Origin: Sophora flavescens
Lineage: Eukaryota > Streptophyta > Magnoliopsida > Fabales > Fabaceae
DNA length: 64,000 nucleotides
Assembly: GCA_030762895.1 (NCBI GenBank)
Contig: JAUPTC010000103.1
Coordinates: 36,629-100,628 of the forward strand
Direction of reading: 5' to 3'
The notes under the pieces were generated by a model. That model was given only the letters and a program-made list of their open reading frames with translations. It did no database searches and had not been told where the DNA came from. Shown here one piece after another: positions 22,477 through 33,525 of the stretch. A program made the position numbers and the translations under genes. Each line of letters opens with the position of its first letter. Within the stretch, counting starts at the first letter, position 1.

Positions 22477-22892
22477 TTATAAAACATATGTCGACACCTC
22501 GGCCGCCAATCTAATGAATTTAGAGACAAGCTGTCTAAATCTGCGTGTGCTAGCTAATTTTGGATCTCCTTCAACCTCCTCCTTTCCCCTCACATCTTTG
22601 ACAATACCACAACGGGCTTCTCTTGTCCACCTTCTCAAAATATACTTCTCAGGAATGACCTTAACATCGTTTGCTTCAAACACTTTCAGTGCATGTGAAC
22701 AAAGTACACCAAATGTCTCAAACTTTCTACAACTACAAGATATGGAGGTTGAATCACGATCAAATGATACTCTCCAAGATCCATCATGGTTGACCATAGT
22801 GATGACATATTGACTTAAAGAGTGAGTCTCGTTTCTCTCCGATATGCATAAATCTAAGAATAACTTAAAATCATTCTGAAACAACTCAAGTA

Positions 22893-22944
<52 letters not shown>

Positions 22945-23092
22945 TTTTGCTATTTGTATTAGAATTGGAGACAACTCATACCTTAACATTGCAAGCTTAT
23001 GAAGGGACTCATACTGATAAGTCAGCTGATTTTCTCTCTTCTCCTCACCAACTCGTTCAAAGTGTTTGAAGAATTGGATAATATCCACATAT
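22477..23092 (-). pseudogene. FAR1/FRS-related fragment with SWIM zinc finger, copy L
   Basis: The minus strand encodes a C-terminal piece of a FAR1/FHY3-related (MULE transposase-derived) protein. The SWIM motif CSC-RKFETFGVL-CSH is at 22,687-22,731, followed by VIPEKYILRRWTREA, the standard downstream signature. The N-terminal FAR1 DNA-binding and transposase domains are missing; the upstream end is cut at 23,093 by the Cassandra element. The open frame continues into Cassandra sequence to 23,211, so its apparent Met is foreign. A (GT)24 microsatellite is read as a His-Thr run. Confidence 0.7.
22895..22942 (+). repeat. (GT)24 microsatellite, copy L
   Basis: About 48 bp of perfect GT. Copy R has about 43 bp (53,447-53,489). 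Both keep the FAR1-like frame open, since (AC)n has no stop in any frame. Confidence 0.95.
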
Positions 23093-23895
23093 TGTAACAC
23101 CCGGGTGCCGACGAGGGCGGGGAGTGGTCGCCGGTGCAAGAAGGCGCGAACAAGGAGCGGCTCCTGGCAGGCTTCTAGGCGGAGGGAGACATGAATGAAC
23201 CGATTACACACCCGAATGAGAGGGATCCTGAGACTGTGTAGGTATGGGATATACAGCTGAGGAAGACTTATATGAATTGATTGGTACTACCTATACTAAC
23301 AAGATGCATCTTCTTTTCGGTAGCCCATCACTTAAGAACTCCACAGTTAAGCGAGCTTGACCTGGAGCAATTCTGGGATGGGTGACCTCGTGGGAAGTTT
23401 TCTCGGGAAGCGTATGAGTAAGGACAAAGCACGCTGAAAAGATCCGTGTTGGTTTGTGAGGACAGTCGTCAATCCATAAAGCAGCCAGGGATGTTACAAA
23501 TGGTTTCAGAGCGGCACCTCTCCCAGTACGGTGTGGTTCGGGGACGAACCAAGTGGAAGTTGGTGGGCATGTAACACTCGGGTGCCGACGAGGGAGGGGA
23601 GTGGTCGCCGGTGCAAGCAGAAGGTACGGACAAGGAGCGGCTCCTGGCAGGCTTCTAGGCGGAGGGACACATGAATGAACCGATTACACACCCGAATGAG
23701 AGAGATCCTGGGACTGTGTAGGTATGGGACTATACAGTTGAGGAAGACTTATATGAATTGATTGGTACTACCTATACTAACAAGATGCATCTTCTTTTTG
23801 GTAGCCCATCACTTAAGAACTCCACAGTTAAGTGAGCTTGACCTGGAGCAATTCTGGGATGGGTGACCTCTTGGGAAGGTTTCCCGGGAAGCGTG
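23093..23895 (+). mobile_element. Cassandra TRIM retrotransposon, copy L (interrupted)
   Basis: 5' LTR 23,093-23,498 begins TGTAACACCC and ends GGGATGTTACA. PBS TGGTTTCAGAGC at 23,501-23,512 resembles the tRNA-Met primer site of Cassandra. The internal region is only about 70 bp. The second LTR starts at 23,570 and is interrupted at 23,896 by element 3. Both LTRs contain a 5S rRNA-like block, the hallmark of Cassandra. It codes for nothing. Confidence 0.85.
23278..23420 (+). repeat. 5S rRNA-like block in Cassandra 5' LTR, copy L
   Basis: Matches the plant 5S order CCCATCA, AACTCC-CAGTTAAGCG, GGATGGGTGACCTC-TGGGAAGT with an inserted and changed middle. The A-box-like AGTTAAGCGAGC (23,345-23,356) and C-box GGATGGGTGACC (23,376-23,387) are kept, so pol III factors could still bind. 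The paired block is at 23,756-23,893. It is not a functional 5S gene. Confidence 0.85.
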
Positions 23896-25180
23896 TGAAA
23901 GCCTCTGGCTCATCTAGTTTTATGGCTAGTATGACCAGCGTTTTGTGCTAATTATATTTCGTTTTCGCCCAAATTAGATTAGATTGTCCTCAAGCAAGGT
24001 TTTGAGTCTCTAAAGTAGTTTTAGGTTAATTTAGCCAGTTTTGAGTCAAATAAAGCACTTTTGGCTATTTTATTGTTTTCAGGTTAACTTAGAAGTTAGA
24101 GGAATAAAGAAGCAGGGGAAATTTCAATCCTGGAGGTGTTCGCCTCGCGAGAGTCTTCTCGCCGCGCGACCCTGAAACCAGCCTGAGCAGCAGAATGTCA
24201 TCCTCTCTGGTTCGCCCTGCGACTCCTCTTCTCGCCTCGCGACCCTGAACACTGACTGTTCCAAAAATTGCAACCCTTTCTGTGTCGCCTCGCGGAGCCA
24301 TGTCTCGCCTCGCGAGACTGAAGACCAGAAGCCATGACTCTTCCATTCCTCGCCACGCGAGCAGTACTTCGCCCCGCGCGAAGACCAAACGTTGCAGACT
24401 CTTCATAATATTCGCCTCACGAGTGAGGGTTCGCCTCGCGAGTGGGCGCAGTTTCTGAATGTTATAAATGGCTGTTCTTGGCAGATTAGAAAAAAAATTT
24501 TCATTCTCCATTGTTTTTACATATTTTTTGGTTGTGTTTCGTTTTCCATGGAGAACTAATCTTCTTGGATTAGTCTACTGTAATTGATTTCCACCACACT
24601 TGAGGTTCTGTAATTCCTATTTTATTTGATTTTCCCTTTTCAATGCTATGCTATAGATTTCTGTTTGCTTAATTCAGGAGTGTATAGTGTTGTGTTGATT
24701 TATTTCGGTGATGTTATGTTCCTATATTGAATCGCGTTTGCTTAATTCGCGTGTGTTCGTTCATGTTCGCTTAGTTCATGAGGGCTTAACCCCATTTGCT
24801 TAATTCAGGAATTAGGAACATATATCTCGTAGTAGTGATTTCGCTTGTTAATTGTTGCTACAACCGAAAGGGGATTAGAATCTGCTTAGGGCTTGGAATT
24901 TACATGAACCGATGATAGTTGGGAAGTCGAGAACAGTAGATTAATCGTCTTTAGCTTATTTGATAATCCTTTAAACTGCTCTGTCTTTATTGCTCTGCTT
25001 TTGCTTTGTTTTCCAATTGAACTTCAAACCAACCCCCCCCCCCCCCCCCCCGCAAAAAAAAAACTGATTTTTGTGGTAATAACATGTCAAGAGTCCTTGT
25101 GAGACGATATCCGAGTTGTCGCGCTAAACTACATTTTTACAAACCGCTCGCTTTTTGGCGCGTGTGCGACAGCGCGTTCA
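23896..25180 (+). mobile_element. Element 3, 5' LTR, copy L
   Basis: Starts TGAAAGCCTCTGGCTC, ends GCGTTCA. Poly-C (about 18) at about 25,033-25,051. The U5 end (CAAACCGCTCGCTTTTTGGCG) is homologous to element 2. Confidence 0.8.
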
Positions 25181-25185
25181 AAAAT

Positions 25186-25203
25186 TGTCGCCGTTGCCGG
25201 GGA
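25186..25203 (+). other. Primer-binding site, element 3 copy L
   Basis: TGTCGCCGTTGCCGGGGA is complementary to the tRNA-Asp 3' end with one mismatch, as in Athila/Tat elements. Confidence 0.8.
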
Positions 25204-25287
25204 CTCTTGTTTGTTATTTTCGCATTTTTTTGTTTCTTTTTCGTTTTGTTTTGAATTGGTCTGGCTACTAGGTCTACTTGCCCTGAC

Positions 25288-26490
25288 TTGTGTGATTTTG
25301 ATCCTGAAATTGAAAGAACACTACACACACGCCGTAGAGCAATTCGGGCTAGTACTAGTAGTGATTCTATTTCTGAAACTGTTTTTGATAACATGGGTGA
25401 CCAAAGGACATTAAGACAGCTTGCTGCCCCTGATGTAAATTATAGTGGCTTGTGTATTGAATATGTTGGTGCTGTTACTCCCTTTGAATTAAAATCTGGT
25501 TTAATTCATTTGTTGCCAAGGTTCAGTGGTCTTGCAGGTGAGGATCCACATAAGCATCTCAAGGAATTCCAGGTTGTATGCTCTACACCCTTGAGGCCAG
25601 AAGGAATAACTGAAGATCACATCAAGCTGAGAGCCTTCCCGTTTTCACTATAGGGAGCTGAAAAGGATTGGGTGTTATATCTTGAGCCAAACTCTGTTAC
25701 CACCTGGAACGATTTGAAGAAGGTTAGAAGGAGCAATTGGCAATGGATAAGGTTCAGCCGAGAATGTTGTGTGGCATGTGCAACTCTCCTGAGCACCCGT
25801 ATGATGCATGCCCCATTCTGAAGGAAAGGTCAGTTACTGATTTGTCTCAAGCTTATGCAGTCCATCCTTACAATCAAGGCAACAATCAGAACCGGTACAG
25901 TATTCCTGACCTCTCCACAAATAAGTACCATCCAAATTGGAGGAATCATCCCAACCTTCGGTATGGAAACTCATCCTAACAACAACCGATGGCAGCACCA
26001 CAGAATCCTCCTCAAGTGACCACTTCTGCACCTTCTGGACCTTCACTAGAGGACATGTTCAAGTAAATGACTGAACAAAATCTCCAGTTGCAGCAGCAAT
26101 TTGGACAGTTCCAGGCACAGTTCCAGGCCTCACAGGCACAGTTTCAGTAGCGAACAGATGCTAGCATTCACAATTTGCAGACACAGTTTGGTCAATCTCA
26201 GCAGCGAACAGATGCTAGCATTCAAAATTTAGAGACACAGGTTGGACAGCTTGCCATATCCATAAATAACATACAGCAAGCTCAAAGATCAAACCAACTA
26301 CCTGCACAAACAGTGGTGAATCCCAATGTCTCCAATCCTAATGTGAGTGCCATTTCTTTGAGATCTGGGAAAGTTGTAGAAGCAGCCTTGGGAAAAGATG
26401 AAGAAACTGTTGAGGAAACTCATGAACCTTCAGTTGATGTTGGAGTTGAGAGAGTATATGTGCCACCGATCCCCTTCCCACAAAGAGTGT
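25288..26490 (+). pseudogene. Gag of element 3, copy L (deleted)
   Basis: N-terminal capsid sequence typical of Athila gag: LRQLAAPDVNYSGLCIEY, FELKSGLIHLLPRFSGLAGE, DPHKHLKEF, ending at a TAG (25,651) after FPFSL. A short stretch with WNDLKKV follows, then the frame jumps directly to the zinc knuckle C-x2-C-x4-H-x4-C at 25,770-25,811. A few hundred residues of capsid are therefore missing. A Gln-rich repeat region (QFQ / RTDASI) and an AISLRSGK motif follow, with PPIPFPQR at the end. Confidence 0.75.
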
Positions 26491-26759
26491 AGAAAAATAA
26501 GAAGATTGGTGGGGAAGACAAGGAGAGGGAAATTCTAGATGTGTTCAGAAGGGTGGCGGTGAACATTCCCCTTCTGGATGTGATCAAGCAGGTGCCCAAG
26601 TATGCTAAATTTCTGAAGGATTTATGCACCCACAAGAGGAAGTTGAAGGGTAATGAGAGAGTTAATTTGGGAAGAAATGTTTCAGCTCTTATCCAGTCTA
26701 AGCCTGCACTTGAAAGAGTTACTGTTTCAGCCCCCACTTAGGCACTACCACAGAAGTGC

Positions 26760-27160
26760 AAGGATCCGGGCACTTTTACTATTCCATGCACTATTGGGGA
26801 CAGCAAATTTGAAAATTGCATGTTGGATTTGGGAGCCTCCATAAATGTCATGCCCACCTCTATTTTCAATAACCTTGATCTTGGTCCCTTCAGGTATCTG
26901 GGTCTCACTATCCGGTTGGCCAACAGGACCGAGTGCTCGCCCCATGGGAATGGTAGAAGATGTCTTTGGTACAAGTTGATGAGTTGATTTTCCCTGCTGA
27001 CTTCTACATCCTGGACATGGCAGGGGAAACAAATTCAAGTAGATCACCAATCATCTTGGGCAGACCGTTCATGAAGACGACAAAGACTAAGATTGATGTT
27101 GATGATGGGACATGTCTATGGAGTTTGGTGACATTGTGGCAAAGTTTAACATCTTTGATG
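26760..27160 (+). pseudogene. Aspartic protease domain, element 3 copy L
   Basis: IPCTIGDSKFENCMLDLGAS carries the Athila-type active-site variant D-L-G-A-S (26,826-26,840) in place of DTG/DSG. The second signature IILGRPFM is near 27,052. Frameshifts separate these parts (near 26,735, 26,950 and 27,112). Confidence 0.7.
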
Positions 27161-28420
27161 CTATGAAACATCCATTGGAAGAGCACTCTGTTTTCCAATT
27201 AGAGTTGCTCTCTGACATTATTGATGACACCAATGAGGACCTTGTTTCTGATTTTCCATTTATTTCTGGCTTTGATGATATATATTCATGTACTGACTAT
27301 ACTGACACTAACCCGTGTGCTGTTTGTGCTGAGTTTCTTGATTCAACTTTGCAGGGTGATAGTGTGAGTGAATCTGTCTATTCTGCGGAAGTTCTTGACA
27401 TCATGGCTACTCCAAATGTACCATCCATTGAGCAGCCACCCTCCTTAGAGCTCAAGCCACTTCCTGGGAACCCGAAGTATGCTTACTTGGAGACGAATGA
27501 AAAACTTCCAATTATTATCTCTTCCAAACTTGACTCTGACCAGGAAGCTAAACTATTGGAGGTTCTGAAGAAGCACAAGAAGGCGATTGGGTGGACCTTG
27601 GCTGACATCCCAGGAATTAGCCCCTCCAGATGTATGCATAGAATTCTGTTGGAGGATGGGGCTAAACCAGTTAGGCAGGCCCAAAGGCGGCTCAATCCAT
27701 TGATTCTGGATGTGGTGAAGAAAGAGGTGACTAAACTTCTGCAGGCGGGTATCATATAACCCATCTCTGATAGTACTTGGGTAAGTCCAGTGCAAGTTGT
27801 ACCCAAGAAGTCCGGCCTCACAGTGGTAAGAAATGGTTATAATGAGCTTGTACCCACTAGAATCCAAAATAGTCAAGTAGTCTCAGTATAGATTATAGGA
27901 AGTTGAACCAGGCCACCAGAAAGGATCGCTTTCCTTTGCCGTTCATCGATCAGATGCTCGAACGGCTGGATGGTAAATCTCATTACTGTTTTCTTGATGG
28001 CTTTTCCGGTACTTCCAGATCCATATTGCCCCCAGAGGATTAGGAAAAGACCACTTTCACTTGCCCCTTCGGCACGTTTGCCTATAGGAGGATGCCATTT
28101 GGCCTTTGTAATGCTCCTAGCACTTTCCAAAGATGCATGCTTAGCATTTTTACTGACTTTATTGAAAACTGCATGGAAGTGTTCATGGATGATTTCACCT
28201 GTATATGGTTCCTCATTTGATGCATGCTTGCATAGTCTGAGTTTGGTTCTAGACAGATGCATTGAGACTGATTTGGTTTTGAACTATGAAAAGTGTCACT
28301 TTATGGTTGAACAAGGGATTGTTTTGGGTCATGTTATTTCTAAAGAGGGTATTTCAGTAGATCCTGCAAAAATTGATGTGATTTCTACATTGCCTTATCC
28401 ATCTTGTGTTCGCGAGATTC
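27112..28420 (+). pseudogene. Pol linker and reverse transcriptase, element 3 copy L
   Basis: 27,112-27,759 is open (linker and RT N-terminus, with GWTLADIPGISPSRCMHRI). A stop follows QAGII. RT core: YRKLNQATRKDRFPLPFIDQ after a frameshift near 27,890, FGTFAYRRMPFGLCNAP near 28,068, catalytic VFMDDF at 28,179-28,196. FxDD in place of YxDD is usual for this clade. At least two stops interrupt the frame. Confidence 0.75.
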
Positions 28421-29283
28421 GTTCTTTTCTTGGTCATGCAGGTTTCTACAGGCGCTTCATTAAGGACTTCAGCAAGATAGCTCTGCCTTTGTCAAACTTA
28501 CTGAAGAATGATGCCATGTTCCATTTTGATGACAACTGCAAGAAGGCATTTGACTACCTGAAAAGGGCATTGACCTCTACCCCGATCATCCATCCCCCTG
28601 ACTGGACCCTCCTTTTTGAGCTCATGTGTGATGCTTCTAACTATGTTGTGGGAGCGGTTCTAGCACAAAGGGTGGGCAAGGCTGCCCATGTCATTCATTA
28701 TGCCTCTAGGACTTTAGATGTTTCACAATCAAATTACACCACCACTGAAAAGGAACTTCTAGCTGTTGTATTTGATCTTGATAAATTTAGGTCATATTTG
28801 CTAGGTTCCAAGGTTATTGTTTTCACTGACCATGCAGCTCTGAAGTACCTGTTGAAGAAACCAGAAGCGAAGCCAAGATTAATTCGGTGGATGCTTTTGC
28901 TCCAAGAGTTTAATGTGGAGATAAAAGACAAGAGTGGAGCTGAAAATTTAGTAGTTGATCACTTGAGTCGAATAGCAAGGGATGAGGATCCTTCTCCCAT
29001 CCAGGATGATTTTCCGAATGAACAGCTTCTACATCTGCATGGGGTAACCCCTTGGTTTGCTGACATAGTTAACTATCTGGTTGCTGGGGTTTTTCCTGCA
29101 GGTACAAGTAGATCCAAGATCCACAAACTCAAGAGTGATTCCAAGTACTATGTGTGGGATGATCCGTACCTTTGGAAGTTTTGCAGTGATCAGGTAATTC
29201 GGAGGTGTGTCCCCGATTATGAGACAGAGTCCATCTTGCACTTTTCTCATGCCTCTCAAGTAGGGGGACACTTTGGACCATAG
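28420..29283 (+). pseudogene. RNase H domain, element 3 copy L
   Basis: Part of a 437-residue open stretch. Conserved acidic residues are visible: MCDASN (Asp at 28,630), the Glu of TEKELLAV, and FTDHAALKYLL. The end carries the first His pair of the integrase zinc finger (HFSHASQVGGHFG) and is cut by a TAG at 29,281. Confidence 0.75.
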
Positions 29284-29409
29284 AGGACGGCAAGAAAAGT
29301 CCTAGATTCTGGGTTCTACTGGCCCACAATTTTTAGAGATGCCTATGAGGTCTATAGGAATTGTAAGGAGTGTCAAACAACAGGCCCTGCCATCACTCGT
29401 AGGAGTGAA

Positions 29410-30360
29410 ATGCCTCAGCAGCCCATGCTTTTTTGTGAGGTTTTTGATGTGTGGGGAATTGATTTTATGGGTCCTTTCCCCGCATCTTTTGGTTTTCTAT
29501 ACATTCTTTTGGCTGTTGACTATGTTTCAAAATGGGTGGAAGCTATCCCCACTAGGACTAACGATGCTATAGTTGTTTCAAAATTTGTTAGGTCCAATAT
29601 TTTTTGCAGGTTTGGCATACCTCGGGCTATCATCAGTGACCAGGGCACTCACTTCTGCAACCGCACCATGGAAGCTCTACTCCGGAAGTATGGAGTTGTG
29701 CATAGAGTCTCCACTGCTTACCATCCCCAGACCAATGGCCAGGCTGAGATATCAAATAGGGAGATCAAGCAGATCTTAGAGAAAATGGTGCAGCCGAATA
29801 GGAAGGACTGGAGCCGCCGTCTAGAAGACGCACTGTGGGCTCCGACGACCGCTTTCAAGACGCCAATAGGGATGTCCCCCTTTAGGCTTGTATTTGGTAA
29901 GGCATGTCATCTCCCTCTGGAAGTTGAGCACCGTGCGTATTGGGCAGTCAAGTGCTGTAACTTGGAAATGAAAAAAGCTGGTATTGAAAGGAAACTCCAG
30001 TTACAACAGCTTGAGGAGCTTAGGCTAGAAGCCTATGAAAGCTCCCGGATTTATAAAGAGAAAACAAAACATTTTCATGATAGGATGATTGCTAGAAAAG
30101 AATTTTCTGTGGGTCAGCAGGTCTTATTGTTTAATTCCCGCCTGAAATTGATGGCTGGGAAACTTAGGTCCAAGTGGATTGGACCATTTGTTGTTACTAA
30201 TGTTTTTCCTTATGGTGCAGTAGAGATTAAAAGTGTAGGTAGCAACAAGACCTTCAAGGTTAACGGGCAGAGGCTAAAGCTATTCCATGAGAGCTCGGTG
30301 CCTGCGGATGCCAATGTTGAGGAGCTCTCCTTGGAAGCTCCCACCTACACTGCCACCTGA
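29410..30360 (+). pseudogene. Integrase core and C-terminus, element 3 copy L
   Basis: 316 open residues. DDE catalytic triad: Asp of WGIDFMGPFP (residue 18), Asp of IISDQGTHF (77), Glu of GQAEISNREI (113), giving the canonical 35-residue D-E spacing. C-terminal region has LRSKWIGPFVV and NGQRLKLFHE; no chromodomain. It is the best-preserved frame of the element, but it lacks its zinc-finger start in frame because of the stop at 29,281. Confidence 0.8.
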
Positions 30361-30949
30361 TCAGGGAGCACCCCTTCCTTTCCCTCACTCTGATTTTATA
30401 GTTATGTTGTTTCATTGGGGACAATGTATGTTTTAAGTGTGGGGGAGGGAACTAATTGTAGCTTTGTTTTGTGTTTGGTTGGTCTTGTTTTCCTTTTAGC
30501 TCTTGAATAAATTGTGTGAGTCTTTGGTCGGTGAGCTTGATTGGTTTTGATTGATTTGGCACAGATTAATTGCATGATATGTGATTTATGTTGATGATTC
30601 CCCCTAGGTTGTAAAAAAAACAAAAAACAATTTTTTTTGAAAAGTGATCCCCATGTGATTGAAAACTGAACTTTGAGATATTTTGTTGTGATGGCATGAT
30701 TTATGATAAGTTTGGGGTGAAGGGAAGCACACACTAGGGATAGAATCTCGGTCAAACAATTTACAAAAATGTCCAGGTGAGGATTTGAGCCTCCAACATG
30801 TTTTTAACTGTGTGAATCACTTTTTAAGCTGCACTTTCCCGAATTTGCTTGAGTCTCTACTTGGTTTGCATGTTTATCTGTTTGCTTAAAAAAAAAGGTT
30901 GGAGCCAAGAGCAAGAAAAAAAAATAAAAAAAATAAAAAAGTGCAAAAA

Positions 30950-30965
30950 TGTCAAAAAATACCTA
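30950..30965. other. Junction between the two 30-kb copies
   Basis: Similarity between L and R ends after TGTCAAAAA. L continues ATACCTAGTTGC, while R (about 61,440) continues in retroelement sequence. A short A-run is the only homology at the join. Confidence 0.7.
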
Positions 30966-32064
30966 GTTGCATAGTAGTCAAAAGTAATGAATAATTGGTC
31001 TTACAAATTATAGATTTAGGTGATTCTATCATGGGTCAGGTCTAATGCCCCCTATGCCTTTTGTACTCTTTTTATTTTCTCTTTTTTAATATTATTTTTG
31101 GTGTGCTGCGCAAATGAATGATAATACCTAAGGTACCAACATAGTTGAGATGTCTTGCATTATAGTGATGCATTTACATGCTAATATTGCTATAAAATAA
31201 GTAATGAATAATTGTTTAGTCAAGATTCTACATTACCGGATAACAAGATTCTACATTACCTGTTTATCCATCTTTATTCAAAATCAAACTGAATGAGCAA
31301 ATTACTCACCAAAATGCATTTTATTCTTATGAATAAAAGGCAGCTTCAAAATCAATAATTGTTCCAATTCAACAACTCATAAATGATGGACAATTGATAT
31401 AACAAGCATAGTTTTAAATTGCGGACCGCAACACGTATTCGGCCGCAATATTGCGATTGCGGACGCAAGCGCGCAACCGTATCACACCATAATTGCGGTG
31501 TGATCCCTTTTCACGTGTTGTGGCCGCAACGCAACAACCTTAGACATCGCATCAGACCGCATCAGATATTGCATTGAACCGCATCAGGCGCAACACCCAT
31601 TTTCAGTACCGTTTGTTCAAATCTTTTTCCAAAACTAAAAAAATTTCAAGCCCCCAAAGCATTTAGATGCAAGAATTATTCCTTTATGCTTAAACAAGCA
31701 TGTGGTTAGTATGTTCAAGTAAGTATCTGAGATGAACCCACCAAGGGAGATCAAGAAAAATGCGACCATACAGTTTGCCAAAGTTGGTCCTGGCATGAGA
31801 TGTCCAAAGGCAAACTAGCAGCAATGTAAATACGAGTAAAAACTAAGCATCATCATATAGGAAAACAAGGGCTACATTATAATTATTGGATATTGAAATG
31901 AACCTGATTTTAAATCAACAAGACAAGATAATTTTCATCGCAAGTGCAAGATTTGAATGGATAGTTATGGTTTTTCCATAAACATTTGTCAAGTATTGTC
32001 TGGGAAAAATATGAAGTAAATCTCCTACACTCCATTACCTAATTAACATTGATAGCCCATTAGT
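30966..32064. other. Single-copy spacer, no gene
   Basis: AT-rich, downstream of the NBP35-like pseudogene on its strand. It has no counterpart within the window. Only the GCGG/CGCAA cluster below stands out. Confidence 0.5.
31414..31600. repeat. Cluster of TTGCGG/CCGCAA half-palindromes
   Basis: Repeated GCGGACCGCAA, CGGCCGCAA, TTGCGATTGCGGACGCAA and GACCGCATCAG variants in a GC-rich island within AT-rich DNA. It is similar to the subterminal repeats at the ends of plant DNA transposons. Confidence 0.4.
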
Positions 32065-32547
32065 TTACATCAACTTCTCTATAATCTTCTTCAATGCAGT
32101 AGCACTCAAAACATAGTTTTTTTTTCCAGCAAAGCAGGATTTACCTTCTTCGGCTGCCTTACAAAGTTGTGGATCTAATGGAATCTTACCAAGAAAGGGT
32201 ACCCCCATTTTGTCGCACATCTTCACTGTAGATGGAACTAATGGAACTTCCAGTCCAACTTTTTTGCAAAAACTCACCTCTTTTCTCACATCAATAAGAT
32301 AGGCTTGTTATGGAGTGGTAACTATGATTGCACCATCTACTCCAGTCACATCAAGCCCCGAACAATTGAAATGTGTTCATCTGAGTGAGGTTCCAGGTGG
32401 AGCATCAACGACTAGAAAATCAAGCTCACCCCAGTAGACATCTTTTAGAAACTACTTGATAAGCCCATTTTTGTGTGGACTCCTCCATATAACAGCTTCA
32501 TCGAGATTAGGCAGCATGAACCCAATCGACATGACCCCAAGGTTGGA
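32065..32547 (-). pseudogene. NBP35/NUBP1-like C-terminal region
   Basis: Minus strand: ESNLGVMSIGFMLPNLDEAV, DVYWGELDFLVVDAPPGTS (Walker B region), then RKEVSFCKKVG and MGVPFLGKIPLDPQLCKAAE, in NBP35 order. The C-terminal stretch, including the region that normally carries the CPXC-type cysteines, is missing between VGLEV and MCDKMGVPF. Stops occur after GLIK and after GTS, and there is a frameshift. It continues the P-loop exon at 41,429-41,669; the two are separated by the insertion at 32,553. One broken gene, previously intronless across this join. Confidence 0.8.
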
Positions 32548-32943
32548 CTCTATGCGACACCCCTTCTAGGGTCATCACATAGTTACCCAAAAACGGAAAA
32601 TTAAATTATTAATCACTGATTACTTTCAGAAAATATACTTTAAAGTAAACGTCTCCTTACGAAAATAGTGCTTATTTTTTTTTTTTTAAGAAAAACATCA
32701 AACCATCATGAACGTAAGCAAACGTATATATGTATCTATATATATGCATCATCTGTTAAATACACACTATATCTAATAGGAGATAACAAAAGAGCCCTCA
32801 TAAGTATAGGCTATTCTCCATCAACCTAAGTAAAGAAAAGAAAGACATAGACCATAACCATACCAAAAACTCATGGCTCTCACTAGCCAGATCAAAAACT
32901 GACAAGACTTGCTACCCCAGAACTATACCTATAGCTGGTCAAG

Positions 32944-33525
32944 CTAATGAAAACCATTGGGGAGATCATGATGATCAACCCCACCTACAGCAGATGTATC
33001 TGATGAAGATACCTCTGCTCCCGCTCCCTCGTCGGAAGAATCATCATCATCAACAGTAGGAGGATGGAACTCAAGATCGTCCTCAAAGTACTCATCTGGG
33101 TCCTCCTCGACCTCATCCAAAACTACCTCAATAGGAGGTACTGTTGGTCCTGCTATCTAAAGTGGATTCGGTTGAGGTGGCAAATCAATTAACCAGTGCT
33201 CAGCCAAATCGTAAGTATAGACATACCGGAGGTAGAGATACCTCAACAGCTCTCCACAACATGCGTCCTTCATTGTGGTCCTACCTCCCATTGTGCCAAC
33301 AACCTCTCTACTAGGTCCATGATAGGTGGCGCCGAGTGCCTCGGGGTTTATCTCCCGGGCACCACCAAAGCCGAGCGCGATCAAACATGATCGATCGAAG
33401 CCTCGAATGTGCCGTAGGCGTATCCGGTTCCATCTAATCTCGACGTAACGATATATGCACAAGTAGAGAAAGCACAAATAAAACATGCAAGAGTGAGAAA
33501 CCAATATATGGATTTTACTCGACAA
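32944..33525 (-). pseudogene. Acidic unrecognised reading frame
   Basis: Minus-strand frame with one internal stop near 33,157. The C-terminal 70 residues are strongly acidic (EVEEDPDEYFEDD, DDDDSSDEG). It lies inside the LTR-like insertion. It could be the tail of a retroelement polyprotein or a chance frame; no domain is recognised. Confidence 0.3.

Larger units (their letters stand above)
23896..30958 (+). mobile_element. Element 3, Athila-type Ty3/gypsy, copy L (3' end lost)
   Basis: 5' LTR 23,896-25,180, PBS, gag, then protease, reverse transcriptase, RNase H and integrase in that order (Ty3/gypsy order). The 3' untranslated region is cut at the duplication junction near 30,958, so there is no 3' LTR. 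Several in-frame stops and an internal gag deletion show it is inactive. The LTR has about ten TCGCCTCGCGAG variants (24,138-24,445). Confidence 0.85.

Noticed and set aside
22412..22813. Plus-strand ORF of 133 codons
   Set aside because: It is the antisense shadow of the FAR1-like frame with the SWIM finger.
23278..23420. Functional 5S rRNA gene
   Set aside because: The middle is altered and it lies within LTRs with a tRNA-Met-type primer site; it is Cassandra.
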